64,000 bases of DNA from Archaeoglobus sp. UBA234. GTDB lineage: Archaea > Halobacteriota > Archaeoglobi > Archaeoglobales > Archaeoglobaceae. The position numbers and the translations under genes were made by a program. The stretch spans positions 123,591-187,590 of the forward strand of contig DACH01000005.1 in assembly GCA_002494625.1 (NCBI GenBank), in the 5' to 3' direction. The notes under the pieces were generated by a model. The model was not told where the DNA came from. It was given only the letters and a program-made list of their open reading frames with translations, and ran no database searches. Shown piece by piece: positions 26,353 to 34,994 of this stretch; the first letter of the stretch is position 1, and every line of letters begins with the position of its first letter.

Positions 26353-26712
26353 AGGTAGCTATTTTTGGAATAGTTAATGTGGCTTGAAAGTGAAACTGCA
26401 ATAAAGATCATCATCTCCAAGCTGAACGAAGGCATATATTGGCTGTGCTTCTCTCCCTGATAGGTGGTAGAGTTTATATTTAAGTGATTTCAATGACGAA
26501 TCTGTATGTTATGCTGTCGTATTCATGGCAGACTGCAAAACTCATATGCTTCTTTTCATTTACAGCATGCTTTGCATGGGTTTGTATTTGCAGGATAGAG
26601 CTATGATATTGGGTGTGGTTTAATCAGCCCAGATAAATATGCTGTCAGGTGGGGTTGCGATCTTTTTGAGTACTTCAGAGGAGATCGAGGAAATTTAACA
26701 TCTCTCACGAGT
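26353..26712. other. 360-bp region with degenerate coding traces
   Basis: No intact gene. Plus-strand pieces look like broken coding sequence: LESETAIKIIISKLNEGI near 26381, NSYASFHLQHALHGF near 26541, and SYDIGCGLISPDKY with WGCDLFEYFRGDRGNL near 26600-26695, separated by frame changes and a TAG. I could not name a family. It lies between the mevalonate pair and the convergent amidotransferase gene. Confidence 0.3.
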
Positions 26713-27369
26713 TCAGAGATTTATAAAGTAATCTATGAGTTTTTCCGTGTATGCATTGAGTTCAGAAATGTGTTCATCGGTCTCTGATATTATTCTCTCT
26801 TTCTCCTCTTCGCTAATATTTTCAGATTCAATCCACTTCTCTACTGTCTCTTTTCTGACTTCTATATGGAACTGGAGACCAATATTCTTTCTTAAAATAA
26901 AACCCTGGTTTTTGACATTTTTGCCTTTAAAGATTAATTTAGCCCTTTCTGGAAGCTCAAAAGTGTCCTGATGCCACTGAAAAACTATCATTTTTTCAGG
27001 AAAAATGTTTAAACCTGTATTCTCTACCTCAAACCATCCAAGTTCTTTAATATGTGGATAAACCTTAGCGTTGAAAGCCCCGGCGATGAGCTGACATCCA
27101 AGGCATATTCCAAGGACCGGAATTCTTAGCTGATCAGCTCTTCTTATAACCTCCATTTCCCTTTTGAGGTAGATATATTCCTCTGCTTCATAAACTCCCT
27201 GAGGCCCTCCGAGTATTATTAAGTGAGTATATTTCTGAATTTCGAACTCATCAACATCATCAACCGACTCTGCCATTACATAGTCAAGTTCTATGTTTCC
27301 GGATTCAAAAACATCTTCAATATACTCAAGTCCCTCATTTTTTGCGTTTTTTACAGCGAGAACACGCAT
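26713..27369 (-). CDS. class I glutamine amidotransferase-like protein
   Basis: GATase1 domain protein of 218 residues resembling the GuaA glutaminase-like family. The catalytic triad is visible: cysteine in VLGICLGCQLIAG and His/Glu in GLQFHIEVRKE; LIILGGPQGVYE is the oxyanion strand. The C-terminal helical tail is rich in Glu/Lys. No synthetase partner is adjacent, so the amide acceptor is unknown; some stand-alone members act on gamma-glutamyl compounds. The ATG at 27369 (MRVLAVKNAKNEG) is preferred to the longer frame because the family begins with this strand. Confidence 0.85.
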   Translation of the reverse strand: MRVLAVKNAKNEGLEYIEDVFESGNIELDYVMAESVDDVDEFEIQKYTHLIILGGPQGVYEAEEYIYLKREMEVIRRADQLRIPVLGICLGCQLIAGAFNAKVYPHIKELGWFEVENTGLNIFPEKMIVFQWHQDTFELPERAKLIFKGKNVKNQGFILRKNIGLQFHIEVRKETVEKWIESENISEEEKERIISETDEHISELNAYTEKLIDYFINL

Positions 27370-27556
27370 ATATTGAAGAATTATTAACAGTTTAAATACT
27401 TGACCCCTAAGATCTTTATTATTGTTTCCTGTTATTGTTTTCCAGCTATCACTGTCGTGAAAAAATAGATAATACAAATCTGATAGTAAAAAACAGGAGA
27501 TGGAGAATCAGAACAGAAGCAAAACTTTAAACCCATTGAGGCATATATCTTGTAAA

Positions 27557-27628
27557 GCTCTGGTGGGGTAGCGGATATCCTGGGGGGCTGCGGACTCCCC
27601 GACCCGGGTTCAACTCCCGGCCAGAGCA
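27557..27628 (+). tRNA. tRNA-Arg (anticodon GCG)
   Basis: Folds as a class I tRNA: acceptor GCTCTGG (27557-27563) pairs with CCAGAGC (27621-27627), T arm CCGGG-TTCAACT-CCCGG, anticodon stem GGGGG/CTCCC with loop CTGCGGA, giving anticodon GCG for CGC/CGU codons. Discriminator A; CCA is not encoded. No intron seen. An upstream AT-rich AACTTTAAAC (about 27521-27533) may be the promoter. Confidence 0.92.
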
Positions 27629-27716
27629 TTATATTTTTGACAATGTGTTATTCCTGAGAAATTGCTAATTTAGACTCAATAAACTCGAGGCTAAATCCCT
27701 CTTGTTTATCACACAA

Positions 27717-29957
27717 TTAGATTCTTAATCTCCTCCTCAACCTCCTCATCAAATCCCTTGCCTCAATCCGTTTTCTTACCATCAAAATTGTTCTATCTGT
27801 TCTCTTCGCAAACTCCTCAACAAACATTCCCTTGATGAAGTTTTTGAAAAAAGGTTCAGCTGTAGCTCCAATAAAAACTACATCGTAGTCTTTGCTCATT
27901 TTTGCGAGAGTGTCTATAGCCTTATCAGACCTTTGCAAGATTTTTTCAGCTTCAATCTCACATTCTTCAGCACAGCTTTCCAGAATTTCTTTTCCAGCAT
28001 CAAATGATTTTTTATCTCTCGCGATATATGTCAATGTTATTTTTGCCTTTAAAATCCTCCAGAGGTCTTTTGCGAACAGTACAGCAAGTCTTGCATGAGG
28101 TCCACCTGCAGTTGGAATTAAAATTTTTTCAGCTTTCCTTATCGAAAATCCGGGCTCAAATCTTCCGACAATAACATCACAATCTGCCTTCAGTAAAATA
28201 GGGTCTATAGTGCTTCCAAAGACAAAGTCTCGACGGAAGGTTCTACCTCTCCACCCTACAATGAGCAGGTCGGCTCTGTAATCCTCGACCTCGTTCAGAA
28301 TTGCATCGCTGATGTTGTGTGCCATCTTTATAACCCCTCCAGCAGGCGATACAGGGATTTTTAGCAACTCTTCAAGAACTTTTGAATGTTCTCTAAGAAA
28401 TCCAACTCCTGCCCTCAGTGGGGTTTGGCCGGGCATCTTAATGACCGAAAGGACTCTTATCTCTCCTTCTCTCGCTTTTGCAATTAAATCAGCAAGTTCC
28501 ACAAGCCTTTTGCCTATTTCGGGATTGGCATATGCTACGAGTATTCTGTATTGTCCCTCTTCGAGGGGTCTCTCTTCAAATATAGTCTTGAACTCCTCTT
28601 TATCTGCCTTGGTGACCTCCTCCTTTGAATAAAGAGAATAAACAATAACACCAGCAATTATCCATCCGATGGATGCTTGGAGGGCAAGAAATCCATGTTC
28701 AAGCTCGACTATCATGAAATAAGAGATAATGAACTGCATGATTATGGCTGCAAGCGGTAGGTATGGCATCAGGGGGACTTTAAAAGGTCTCTTTATATTG
28801 GGAGCTCTCAATCTCATGAAAATGAGAGCAAGATTTACCATGATGAAAAGGAGAATGAACATGATGTTTGCTGAAGCTGCTATGGCTTCTATCGGCAGAC
28901 TTAAAGCCATTAATGATACGATTATGTAGGTAAAAAAGATTGAGTAGTGAGGAGTTCTAGTTTTCATGTGGATGGTTGAGAGCCTTCTTGGGAGAAGGGC
29001 ATCCCTGGCCATCGCAAAAGCCACCCTTGAGGATGAGTATATTGTAGCATTCATCGCACTCGTTGTAGATACAAGTCCAGCGAAAAGCAGGATTATAAAG
29101 CCAAAGGGCATTATTTCGCCTGCAGTTTTTATCAGTCCAAGTTCACCGAGATCTCCAAGAACCATCCAGCTTGGTTTATCGCTCCTGATCCCCCCAAGAA
29201 TCGAGACTGCAACGAGTATGTAGATGGCTGTAGCAGTCCAGAGAGATATTAAAATTGCCTTTGGAATGTTTTTATCTGGATTTTTAGCCTCTTCTCCACT
29301 CTGAACAATTATTTCATAACCTTCAAAGGCTATATATGTCAAGCCCATTGCAGCAAGCAGTCCAGCAAATCCATTTGGAATGAAAGATGGTGTTGTAAAG
29401 TTCATAAACCAATCTGGATTTGAAAATGTTCTGTATAAACCAAATAAACCAAAAATCATCAAAATCAGAACCTTCATCAGAGTTATTGCACCTCCAACCT
29501 TTCCACTTTCCTTAACTCCAATGTAGTTGATGTATGTAAATATGGTAATTGCAAGGAAGGTTGAAAGCTTTGATACTATGATGAATGGAAGATAACCCTC
29601 AAAAATGACTGCTATGAAGGCTCCAAAGGTTACAGCGTAAAGAGAGCATGCGACACTGTGGGCAAACCAGTCGATCCATCCAGCTATAAAGCCGGCTGAT
29701 TTGGGAAAAGCCTCTTTTATCCATACATATCCTCCACCAGCCTGTGGTATTGCTGATCCAAGTTCAGCGTAGGCTAAGGCAGTTATGGTTGCAATAATTC
29801 CATTGAAAAGGAAGGCAAAGATTAAAGCTGGACCAGCAACACCGGCAGCTATGCCTGTAAGGGCAAAAACACCAGCACCAATCATACCGGCTATTCCAAT
29901 CATTGTTATATCAAAAAAACCGAGATCTCTGTTCAGCTTTACTTCTATTTTCTGCAT
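27717..29957 (-). CDS. APC-family amino acid permease with C-terminal Usp domains
   Basis: Membrane transporter of 746 residues. The first 440 or so give about 12 hydrophobic helices with the APC signature (DITMIGIAGMIGAGVFALTG, PQAGGGYVWIKEAFP, AMGLTYIAFEGYEIIVQSGEE). About 465-735 hold two universal-stress-protein-like cytoplasmic domains (ILVAYANPEIGKRLVELADLI; ADLLIVGWRGR; KILIPTAGGPHARLAV; YDVVFIGATAEPFF), likely nucleotide-sensing control modules. GGAGGTAAAAA precedes the ATG. The substrate amino acid is not deducible. Confidence 0.9.
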   Translation of the reverse strand: MQKIEVKLNRDLGFFDITMIGIAGMIGAGVFALTGIAAGVAGPALIFAFLFNGIIATITALAYAELGSAIPQAGGGYVWIKEAFPKSAGFIAGWIDWFAHSVACSLYAVTFGAFIAVIFEGYLPFIIVSKLSTFLAITIFTYINYIGVKESGKVGGAITLMKVLILMIFGLFGLYRTFSNPDWFMNFTTPSFIPNGFAGLLAAMGLTYIAFEGYEIIVQSGEEAKNPDKNIPKAILISLWTATAIYILVAVSILGGIRSDKPSWMVLGDLGELGLIKTAGEIMPFGFIILLFAGLVSTTSAMNATIYSSSRVAFAMARDALLPRRLSTIHMKTRTPHYSIFFTYIIVSLMALSLPIEAIAASANIMFILLFIMVNLALIFMRLRAPNIKRPFKVPLMPYLPLAAIIMQFIISYFMIVELEHGFLALQASIGWIIAGVIVYSLYSKEEVTKADKEEFKTIFEERPLEEGQYRILVAYANPEIGKRLVELADLIAKAREGEIRVLSVIKMPGQTPLRAGVGFLREHSKVLEELLKIPVSPAGGVIKMAHNISDAILNEVEDYRADLLIVGWRGRTFRRDFVFGSTIDPILLKADCDVIVGRFEPGFSIRKAEKILIPTAGGPHARLAVLFAKDLWRILKAKITLTYIARDKKSFDAGKEILESCAEECEIEAEKILQRSDKAIDTLAKMSKDYDVVFIGATAEPFFKNFIKGMFVEEFAKRTDRTILMVRKRIEARDLMRRLRRRLRI

Positions 29958-30044
29958 TTTTTACCTCCGATAAAGTTCAGTCTTTTACTGGAAGCTGGAT
30001 TTACATTTTAAAAGATTTTTCGGAAGATAAAACTCGAAGGAGTA

Positions 30045-30860
30045 TTAGATATTCTTTAACTTCAGAATTTCCTTAGCTTCACTCAGAATCTTTTCAGATT
30101 TTTTACCGGCAATCTTTTTCAGCACATTTTCATTTTCTATCAGATCCTTGCAAAATACAAATCCATAATTTATTATCTCCATTAGGGTTTCTCTATCCAG
30201 TCTTAGAACTGTTACCGGATAGAGGTTTTTTGCCTCTAGCAAACTCTCAATTCCCTCATTTTCAGGATATCGCCATCCAGTTAATTTGATCTGCCTGCAT
30301 TCTGCAAATTTTTTAGCATCGGATGAAAATTTTGTGTTCGTGAAGATCCACACAGAATCGAACTCCACAGAATCAAATCCATCTTTTTCTGAAACATCAA
30401 GAAACCTGGCATAGGTGTACATCACATCTTTCAATCCCGTATATACCGGAATATTGTGGAACTTGCATTCAATCAGATATCTTCTCCCGTGTTTCTCTGC
30501 AATCACATCAACTTCATGGGTTACACATCTACCATCGATTATCTGATTTGTTGTGGTTTTGTATCCATACTTTTTCAGTAAACCGGCTGTAAACTTCTCG
30601 AATCCATATCCTGTAGGCCCTAACCTGAGAAGAGAAGCTTTTAAATCGTATCTTGCAGAATAGCGGTAAGCATACCTATCAAGTAAATCGATAACGATCT
30701 TCAAAATTTCATCGGTGGTTATTCCATCGTAAAGTCTTCTTTCCACTTCAATAACTATCTTATCGGCTATTTCTCTGCTTACTCCGGCTCTCAAACAGGT
30801 TTTTATGATTTTGCCTCTGTTGAACTCTTCTTTTCTTCCATCTCTTTTTGTCACCAGCAT
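30045..30860 (-). CDS. ATP-cone domain fused to Mrr-like endonuclease
   Basis: Residues 1-90 are an ATP-cone (VTKRDGRKEEFNRGKIIKTCLRAGV, ITTDEILKIVIDLLDRY), a nucleotide-sensing module best known in ribonucleotide reductases. Residues about 95-200 are an Mrr/PD-(D/E)xK nuclease: FEKFTAGLLKKYGY, HEVDVIAEKHGRRYLIECKFH gives D, E and K of the active site. Similar two-domain archaeal proteins exist (I recall an Archaeoglobus one of known structure, AF1548). Probably a nucleotide-regulated DNA endonuclease. Start: ATG 30860 behind AGGTGAG. Divergent from the CTAG-type methylase, separated by 193 bp. Confidence 0.85.
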   Translation of the reverse strand: MLVTKRDGRKEEFNRGKIIKTCLRAGVSREIADKIVIEVERRLYDGITTDEILKIVIDLLDRYAYRYSARYDLKASLLRLGPTGYGFEKFTAGLLKKYGYKTTTNQIIDGRCVTHEVDVIAEKHGRRYLIECKFHNIPVYTGLKDVMYTYARFLDVSEKDGFDSVEFDSVWIFTNTKFSSDAKKFAECRQIKLTGWRYPENEGIESLLEAKNLYPVTVLRLDRETLMEIINYGFVFCKDLIENENVLKKIAGKKSEKILSEAKEILKLKNI

Positions 30861-31053
30861 GTTTCTCACCTGTTAAAAGCGTAATCGATGTTTGAGATGG
30901 ATTGAGATAAATTTAACATTTTGTGTGTTTGTATGGTGTTTGGATAGATGGATACATCGAATTCTGTCAAAGCGTTGGGTGAAAGAGAGTTCAGAATTGC
31001 CAGCAACACCTTTTGGAAAATGTTATTGTATAATTTGCTGTAAGGTGAGAATA

Positions 31054-32310
31054 ATGGATAACTGGGTAAAAATAATCATTGGAGATAGTAGAAGGATGAT
31101 AGAGGTAGAAGACAGGAGTGTAGATTTAATTGTGACCTCCCCACCTTACTGGCACATTAAGGATTATGGTGTGGATGGGCAAATAGGCTATGGGCAAACT
31201 TTACACGAATATTTAAAGGATCTATACAGGGTTTGGAAGGAATGTTATCGAATTCTTAAACCCGGCAGGAGGCTATGTATAAATATTGGAGACCAGTTTG
31301 CACGCTCGATAATCTATGGGAGATATAAAATCATCCCGTTACATGCGGAGTTCATTGCCCAATGTGAGGAAATAGGTTTTGATTATATGGGTTCGATCAT
31401 ATGGCAGAAAAAAACGACCATGAACACCACCGGTGGAGCGAATGTGATGGGATCGTATCCCTATCCCCCAAATGGAATGGTTGAAATCGATTATGAATTT
31501 ATACTTATTTTCAAAAAACCCGGTAAAAGTGAAAAAATTCAAAAAGAGGTTAAGGAATTATCAAAGCTCACGAAAGAGGAATGGAAAGAATATTTCTATG
31601 GACACTGGTATTTTGGTGGAGCAAGACAGATAAATCATGAGGCGGTGTTTCCGGAAGAGCTACCAAGAAGGCTTATAAAGATGTTCACCTTTGTTGGTGA
31701 AACAGTTCTTGACCCCTTTCTTGGTAGCGGAACAACCGTTAAAGTCGCACTCGATTTAAACAGAAATGCGATTGGCTATGAGATAAATGAGGATTTTGTC
31801 GATATAATAAAAGAAAAAATTGGTTTTAAGCAATCACTGTTGCAGTTCAGCGATAACATTCAAATAATAAAGCGAGAGGTTGAAGTGGAAATTTCTGAAG
31901 TTCCTGAAGTGAAGTATGTTCCGAGGATAAAAGATGCCAGACCTAAGATAGATCCTCAAAAACTGAATTTTAAGGACAGGTTATATAAGGTAGTCGAAAT
32001 AATTAATGAAGAAACTATAAAGCTTGAAACCGGGCTGAGAGTAAAATTACTTGGAGTAAATATAATCAAAAAAGAGGAAGCTTTAAAATATCTGGGAGAA
32101 TATGTGTTGAAAAAGGATGTTTTCCTTCGCTATGATGATGGATCTGTTTTGGATAAAAATATGATTGAAGCGTATGTCTATCTCAGGAATAAAATATTTA
32201 TAAATGCCTACCTGATTAAATCAGCCATTGCTGATGCGGATAGATCGAAGGATTACCGTTTAAAAAAGAAGTTTATCGAACTGGAAGAGGAGAGGAGTAA
32301 AAATGGCTAA
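31054..32310 (+). CDS. MjaI-like N4-cytosine DNA methyltransferase with SNase-like C-terminal domain
   Basis: Residues 1-250 are a beta-class methyltransferase: TSPPYW (28-33) is the amino-methylation motif and comes before the SAM motif DPFLGSGTT (220-228). It is followed by an MjaI-type endonuclease gene, so CTAG is the likely target. Residues about 310-405 resemble a staphylococcal-nuclease fold (YKVVEIINEETIKLE, RVKLLGVNI, IEAYVYLRNKIFINAYLI), but the usual catalytic arginine/glutamate positions appear substituted (K and M), so it is probably a DNA-binding module. ATG 31054 follows AAGGTGAG; overlaps the endonuclease gene by 8 nt. Confidence 0.85.
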   Translation: MDNWVKIIIGDSRRMIEVEDRSVDLIVTSPPYWHIKDYGVDGQIGYGQTLHEYLKDLYRVWKECYRILKPGRRLCINIGDQFARSIIYGRYKIIPLHAEFIAQCEEIGFDYMGSIIWQKKTTMNTTGGANVMGSYPYPPNGMVEIDYEFILIFKKPGKSEKIQKEVKELSKLTKEEWKEYFYGHWYFGGARQINHEAVFPEELPRRLIKMFTFVGETVLDPFLGSGTTVKVALDLNRNAIGYEINEDFVDIIKEKIGFKQSLLQFSDNIQIIKREVEVEISEVPEVKYVPRIKDARPKIDPQKLNFKDRLYKVVEIINEETIKLETGLRVKLLGVNIIKKEEALKYLGEYVLKKDVFLRYDDGSVLDKNMIEAYVYLRNKIFINAYLIKSAIADADRSKDYRLKKKFIELEEERSKNG

Positions 32311-32980
32311 GGAATGGATTCTCAACATGGCAACAAACCGGTGGGGTTTGAATAAGAAAAATAGTGTAGGACCCGTTTCTCAGTGGATCAGAGAATGCAG
32401 TCCCAGGACAATAGAGGATTGGAGAAGATTCTACTATGAGAGGCTAAATGAAATGTTAAAAGAAAAAGGGACGGGTTTGAGTGCGGAAGAATATTTACAG
32501 GATTTGGGTAGAAAGTTGTATGTCAAAATAACAGAAGTTATTCAGACGGAAATAGAAGAAGTTCGTGAAGAAGATTGTATTGATTACATTTACAACTTAG
32601 TTTTGAACAGAACATTTGATTGGATACCTTACAGAAATAAAAACCATATATGGCAGATTGGAAAAAGAACTTGGAGTTTCAATCAAACCAGCACCTGATG
32701 AATGGGACAGGCTGTACAATGTTGATTTTTAGATTCAGGTAGGTATAGATATATCGGATTGCAGATAAAACCCATAACTTATGAACAGACACCTGAGGTT
32801 TACAGGTGGAAAGAGTTGCTATCCAATACACATAGAAAGTTTGAGAAAGAAAAGGGTGGGAAAGTTTTTGTTGTATTCTCTATAAAGAAAGACAACAAGA
32901 AACTCATTTACAATCTGGAAGTTATTGAAGATATAAAACAGGAGATTTTGAGACTTAGAGGGCATAAATCCTCTGTGTGA
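32303..32980 (+). pseudogene. MjaI-type restriction endonuclease, frameshifted
   Basis: Reads AKEWILNMATNRWGLNKKN, VGPVSQWIRECSP and LGRKLYVKITEVI, as in the RE_MjaI family (CTAG). After NRTFD (codon ending 32620) the family continuation GYLTEIKTIYGRLEKELGV, IKPAPDEWDRLYNVDF is found in another frame, so one extra T lies at about 32621. After DF a TAG at 32730 appears because one T is missing from the T-run (about 32725-32730). The original frame then resumes: GRYRYIGLQIKPITYEQ to TGA at 32980. Two compensating single-base lesions; as it stands a truncated 131-residue product is made. Sequencing error at the T-run is the alternative. Confidence 0.85.
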
Positions 32981-33043
32981 CTATCATCGGTAACAGTGAA
33001 ATTACCTCAAAAGATTTAATAACCTAAAAAATAATTAAAATTT

Positions 33044-33763
33044 GTGTATGGCTTCTACAATCTTTCCGAATTCTCTGTAATACTTGATAATCTGACTCTG
33101 ATTGTTGAAAAGAGAGATGAATTTTACATTTATCGGAGAGTGATTGAAAGCGATGTGAGTGAGGTGAAGGAGAGGATAATTCTCGGAAAAGACGGGAAGG
33201 TAATTCTGAATCCTGTTGAGCCGGTTAATCTGCCAAAGGAAATAACGAACTACTTACAGATAAAATTCAGGAGGAGTATAGTATCTGAGCCTGGATCATC
33301 TTTTAGTGTATTTCTTACATTTCCACTCGAGATTGGTGTGTTTCTTGCCGGAAAGAAGAGTATGGAAGTTATAGACATCTTTGGTTTAACAAAGCCAAAG
33401 TACACACTATATGGAAACCCGAGAAATGGGATAATCTGCAGATACTGGGAAAGTGATGTTTTTTCAAAGATACCTGAAACTAACCCTCTTGAAGAGGGTG
33501 TTATGGAATTAAGGATTGTTAATGAAAGCGGTGAGTGGCAGGAAGTGAGCATGGTTGTTTTTGATATTTACGGGATGAAAATTTTCTATGACAAGGAACT
33601 TGTAGGTTCAAGGACAACAATGACAATTCACTCAGAAAAGGTGGCTGAGACAGATTTTTTGGTCTATCCACTGAAAAAGAAGATGAGCAAATCAGTTGAA
33701 TTATATACGGCTCGAAAACTGCCCGTCATCGGAAAAGGGTTTGTAATGGAGTGGGGCATATGA
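33044..33763 (+). CDS. DUF432 family protein
   Basis: Protein of 239 residues resembling DUF432, a family repeatedly found beside MscS channels in archaea. It is beta-rich, with IKFRRSIVSEPGSSFSVFLTFPLEIGVF and PKYTLYGNPRNGIICRYWESDV in the middle and no membrane helix. Start GTG 33044 (MYGFYNL); an ATG 4 nt downstream is out of frame. The stop overlaps the MscS start (ATGA), so the two products are made together and probably work together at the membrane in osmotic response. Confidence 0.8.
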   Translation: MYGFYNLSEFSVILDNLTLIVEKRDEFYIYRRVIESDVSEVKERIILGKDGKVILNPVEPVNLPKEITNYLQIKFRRSIVSEPGSSFSVFLTFPLEIGVFLAGKKSMEVIDIFGLTKPKYTLYGNPRNGIICRYWESDVFSKIPETNPLEEGVMELRIVNESGEWQEVSMVVFDIYGMKIFYDKELVGSRTTMTIHSEKVAETDFLVYPLKKKMSKSVELYTARKLPVIGKGFVMEWGI

Positions 33764-34587
33764 TTGATATCATTGTAGATGTCCTTAACAGGAATATCTA
33801 TGGGGATGTGACAGTTTCTGACTTCCTTGTAGCTATGGCTGTGATGGCCGGGGCGACAGTAATTGCAAGGATTATAACAACAAATCTGAGGAGAACCTTG
33901 GTAGACAAAATGAAGCGTGATCAGCTTGAGCTCATCTTGAAAGTCATTTACTTTGTAATAATTATAATTGCCTTCCTGGCTGTACTGCCACTACTCGGAC
34001 TTAATCTCTCTGGTTTACTCGTGGCAGGAGGTATCGCGGGTATAGTCATAGGTTTTGCAAGTCAGAGTGTGGTGTCCAATTTAATCTCAGGAATATTTCT
34101 TCTTTCTGAAAAACCAATAAAGATTGGAGATCAGATAAATGTTGATGGTATTGCAGGCTTTGTGGAGGACATCAACATCCTTTCAACCATAGTGAGAACC
34201 TACGATGGACTTTATGTCAGACTCCCTAATGAAAAAGTATTTTCCTCGAACATAACCAATTATGTGGCACATGTAGCGAGAAGGTTTGAGTATGTTGTTG
34301 GCATCCGCTATAGTGATGATGCAGAGAGAGCAATTGAAATAATCAAGGGGCTGATAGAGAAACACCCCTTTGCTTTGAAAAATCCTGAACCTCAGGTTTT
34401 TGTTGATAATTTTGGAGACAGTTCTGTGAACATAGTGGTAAGGATATGGGCACCCTCTGCTGTATGGTATGATGTCAAAATGGAGATACTCTGGAAAATA
34501 AAGAAGGAGCTCGAGGCAAATGGAATTCAGATACCTTTCCCCCAGAGGACTTTATGGTTTGCAAATGAGCTTAATGTGAGAAAATAA
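33760..34587 (+). CDS. small-conductance mechanosensitive channel (MscS family)
   Basis: Channel of 275 residues with about three hydrophobic segments: SDFLVAMAVMAGATVIARII; VIYFVIIIIAFLAVLPLLG; then the pore helix GLLVAGGIAGIVIGFASQSVVSNLISGIF-type sequence rich in Gly/Ala. A beta domain follows (IKIGDQINVDGIAGFVEDINILSTIVRTYDG, LPNEKVFSSNITNY) and a C-terminal alpha/beta domain. The ATG at 33760 overlaps the DUF432 stop. Releases solutes under hypo-osmotic stress. Confidence 0.93.
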   Translation: MIDIIVDVLNRNIYGDVTVSDFLVAMAVMAGATVIARIITTNLRRTLVDKMKRDQLELILKVIYFVIIIIAFLAVLPLLGLNLSGLLVAGGIAGIVIGFASQSVVSNLISGIFLLSEKPIKIGDQINVDGIAGFVEDINILSTIVRTYDGLYVRLPNEKVFSSNITNYVAHVARRFEYVVGIRYSDDAERAIEIIKGLIEKHPFALKNPEPQVFVDNFGDSSVNIVVRIWAPSAVWYDVKMEILWKIKKELEANGIQIPFPQRTLWFANELNVRK

Positions 34588-34643
34588 GTGAAAGTACATA
34601 GCCTCCAGTGAAGTTTTTTGTTTTTAGAAACATTTTGTTTGTT

Positions 34644-34925
34644 ATGCTCTTCAAGGAACCAATTGATCTGGATAAAGTAAAGTAGGGAGAACCTTGATAA
34701 AGAGATTTTAAGGCTTGCAATAATCACAGAGTTGATGTCATTAACCTCTATGAACAGCTTGCTGCAATGATGCACAGTGAATATATCAGAACTGTTCTAC
34801 TGGATGTTGCGAGAGAAGAGAAGATCCATGTGGTAGAATTTCAGGATTTACTTCTCAAACTTGATGAGAAACAGGTAGAAGAGCTTGAAAAGGACAGAAA
34901 GGAAGTTGATGAACTTTTGGAATGA
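34644..34925 (+). pseudogene. broken ferritin-like (encapsulin-cargo type) gene
   Basis: Starts LFKEPIDLDKVK then TAG. After a frame change it reads NLDKEILRLAIITEL; one further base is missing at about 34734 (needed GGAT), after which VINLYEQLAAMMHSEYIRTVLL-type sequence continues, with DVAREEKIHVVEFQDLLLK to TGA at 34923. The E..., EEKxH pattern is that of the ferritin-like domain found with or fused to encapsulins in Pyrococcus and relatives. At least two frame lesions plus a stop make it non-functional. No encapsulin shell gene is in the window. Confidence 0.75.
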
Positions 34926-34994
34926 TTTTGTGGAATTTTTTGTTATTAAAACCTAAAACAACAACTTTTTTATAAGTATCGAATATTATATCCC

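Noticed and set aside
26600..26640. RtcB ligase remnant suggested by DIGCG
   Set aside because: The surrounding residues do not follow RtcB, and DIGCG is also a common methyltransferase-like pentapeptide.
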